Source: Acidothermus sp. (lineage in GTDB: Bacteria > Actinomycetota > Actinomycetes > Acidothermales > Acidothermaceae). From it: a stretch of DNA of 32,742 nucleotides. The position numbers and the translations under genes were made by a program. Where the stretch lies: positions 1 through 32,742 of the forward strand of contig JAIMAI010000026.1 in assembly GCA_023512015.1 (NCBI GenBank). The letters are read 5' to 3'. This document shows positions 32,119 to 32,742 of this stretch, piece after piece (the stretch's first letter is position 1; each line of letters opens with the position of its first letter). The notes below the pieces were generated by a model, which was not told the DNA's origin, searched no databases, and saw only the letters and a program-made list of their open reading frames with translations.

Positions 32119-32166
32119 TCGACTCCCGTCCCCTCTCCACGGCTCCGGACACCGGCCTGGGCCGGC

Positions 32167-32742
32167 TCAGACCGGCTCCTCGGCCTCCAGAATCTCCTCG
32201 GCCCGCTTCGTCACGTGTTCGCTCGTGCCGCGCATGAAGTGCTTGCGCCCCTTGGTGATCCACGATAGCCACGCGAAGAGGGCGACGATGGCCACCGCGA
32301 CCGGCGCGTAATTGAAGGTGTTGACCGTAATCGGCTTCAGCGGAGGGAGCATGAAGAGGACGACGATGAACGCGACCCAGCCGACCGCGATCCAGCCCAC
32401 CAACGCACTCCACTTGCCGAGGCTCCACTCACCCTGACGGAATTCCGGGTTGAGACGCCGCAGCAGCACCGGGGTGACGTAAGCGATGTACAAGCCGATG
32501 ACGGCTATCGACGTACACGCCAGGTAGGCGGTGGTGCTCACCACGGCGGGGGCAGCTAGGATCGCCGAGCAGGTGACGCACAGCCAGATGGAATTCGTCG
32601 GCGTACCGGTACGCGGATTCACCTTCGACCACAACCGGGAGCCGGGAAGGGCGTTGTCGCGACTGAACGCGAACGACATCCGGGAATTCGCCGTCACCGA
32701 GCACATGCCGCAGAAGAACTGGGCGACCGCCGCGATGAAGAG
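32167..32742 (-). CDS. APC-family amine/amino acid permease, C-terminal part
   Basis: The last 191 residues of an integral membrane transporter whose N-terminal ~300 residues lie beyond the right edge. Visible features are the loop SRDNALPGSRLWSKV, typical of the amino acid-polyamine-organocation family, and about four to five hydrophobic helices (IWLCVTCSAILAAPAV; AYLACTSIAVIGLYIAYVTP; ALVGWIAVGWVAFIVVLFML; NYAPVAVAIVALFAWLSWI), ending in a charged cytoplasmic tail. As the first gene of the operon it should import the amine whose gamma-glutamylation follows. The substrate is not deducible from this fragment. Confidence 0.9.
   Translation of the reverse strand, partial: LFIAAVAQFFCGMCSVTANSRMSFAFSRDNALPGSRLWSKVNPRTGTPTNSIWLCVTCSAILAAPAVVSTTAYLACTSIAVIGLYIAYVTPVLLRRLNPEFRQGEWSLGKWSALVGWIAVGWVAFIVVLFMLPPLKPITVNTFNYAPVAVAIVALFAWLSWITKGRKHFMRGTSEHVTKRAEEILEAEEPV

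Noticed and set aside
32152-32165. CCGGCC-TG-GGCCGG palindrome between permease and regulator genes
   Set aside because: GC-only palindromes of six base pairs are common here; it could be an operator but nothing supports it beyond position.

Overview
The window is GC-rich, densely packed chromosomal DNA (no gene-free stretch over about 210 bases) from a high-GC actinobacterium. The evidence is the gene content and order. It has an Rv2466c-type DsbA homologue, a DUF3117 protein, FolP2-type and DivIVA-type small proteins, a SigE/zinc-anti-sigma pair beside an O-methyltransferase and Mrp, and many GTG starts. Two blocks match, from memory, the mycobacterial order dapD-dapE-LOG-folP2-(gpgS)-DivIVA-tag-DUF3117 and O-methyltransferase-sigE-rseA-(htrA-tatB)-mrp, with gpgS, htrA and tatB missing here. 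I cannot name the genus. I see no tRNA, rRNA, IS element, phage gene or CRISPR array.

Left (1-6.1 kb): a low-oxygen or overflow carbon module. It contains phosphoketolase (cut by the window edge), a cyclic-nucleotide-binding protein translationally coupled to a 900-residue GNAT/ADP-forming acyl-CoA synthetase fusion, and a zinc alcohol dehydrogenase. The two promoter regions carry near-identical 14-bp DevR/DosR-like inverted repeats. Next (6.1-14.5 kb): mrp, rseA-sigE with a perfect hairpin against the sigE ribosome-binding site, an O-methyltransferase, pabB, a DsbA-fold protein, and a response regulator-histidine kinase-GerMN lipoprotein operon.

Middle (14.5-25.4 kb): a STAS protein, leucyl aminopeptidase, DUF3117, an enoyl-CoA hydratase-family protein, 3-methyladenine glycosylase, a DivIVA-motif membrane protein, FolP2, a secreted DUF5666-like protein, and a minus-strand operon dapD-dapE-LOG-LOG-ybaK. 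dapD is of the E. coli type and its start codon overlaps that of a divergent lysozyme-like membrane protein at a CATG.

Right (25.4-32.7 kb): one minus-strand array, in transcription order: APC permease (partial), FadR-type regulator, glutamine-synthetase-like ligase, aldehyde dehydrogenase, short-chain dehydrogenase, class I amidotransferase hydrolase, a tandem glycine riboswitch, and sdaA. The first genes fit gamma-glutamylation of an amino alcohol (ethanolamine is the best guess), oxidation of alcohol to aldehyde to acid, and hydrolysis to glutamate plus an amino acid. If the substrate is ethanolamine that amino acid is glycine, the ligand of the riboswitch lying directly downstream in front of sdaA. 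This substrate-to-riboswitch link is the most interesting hypothesis in the window.
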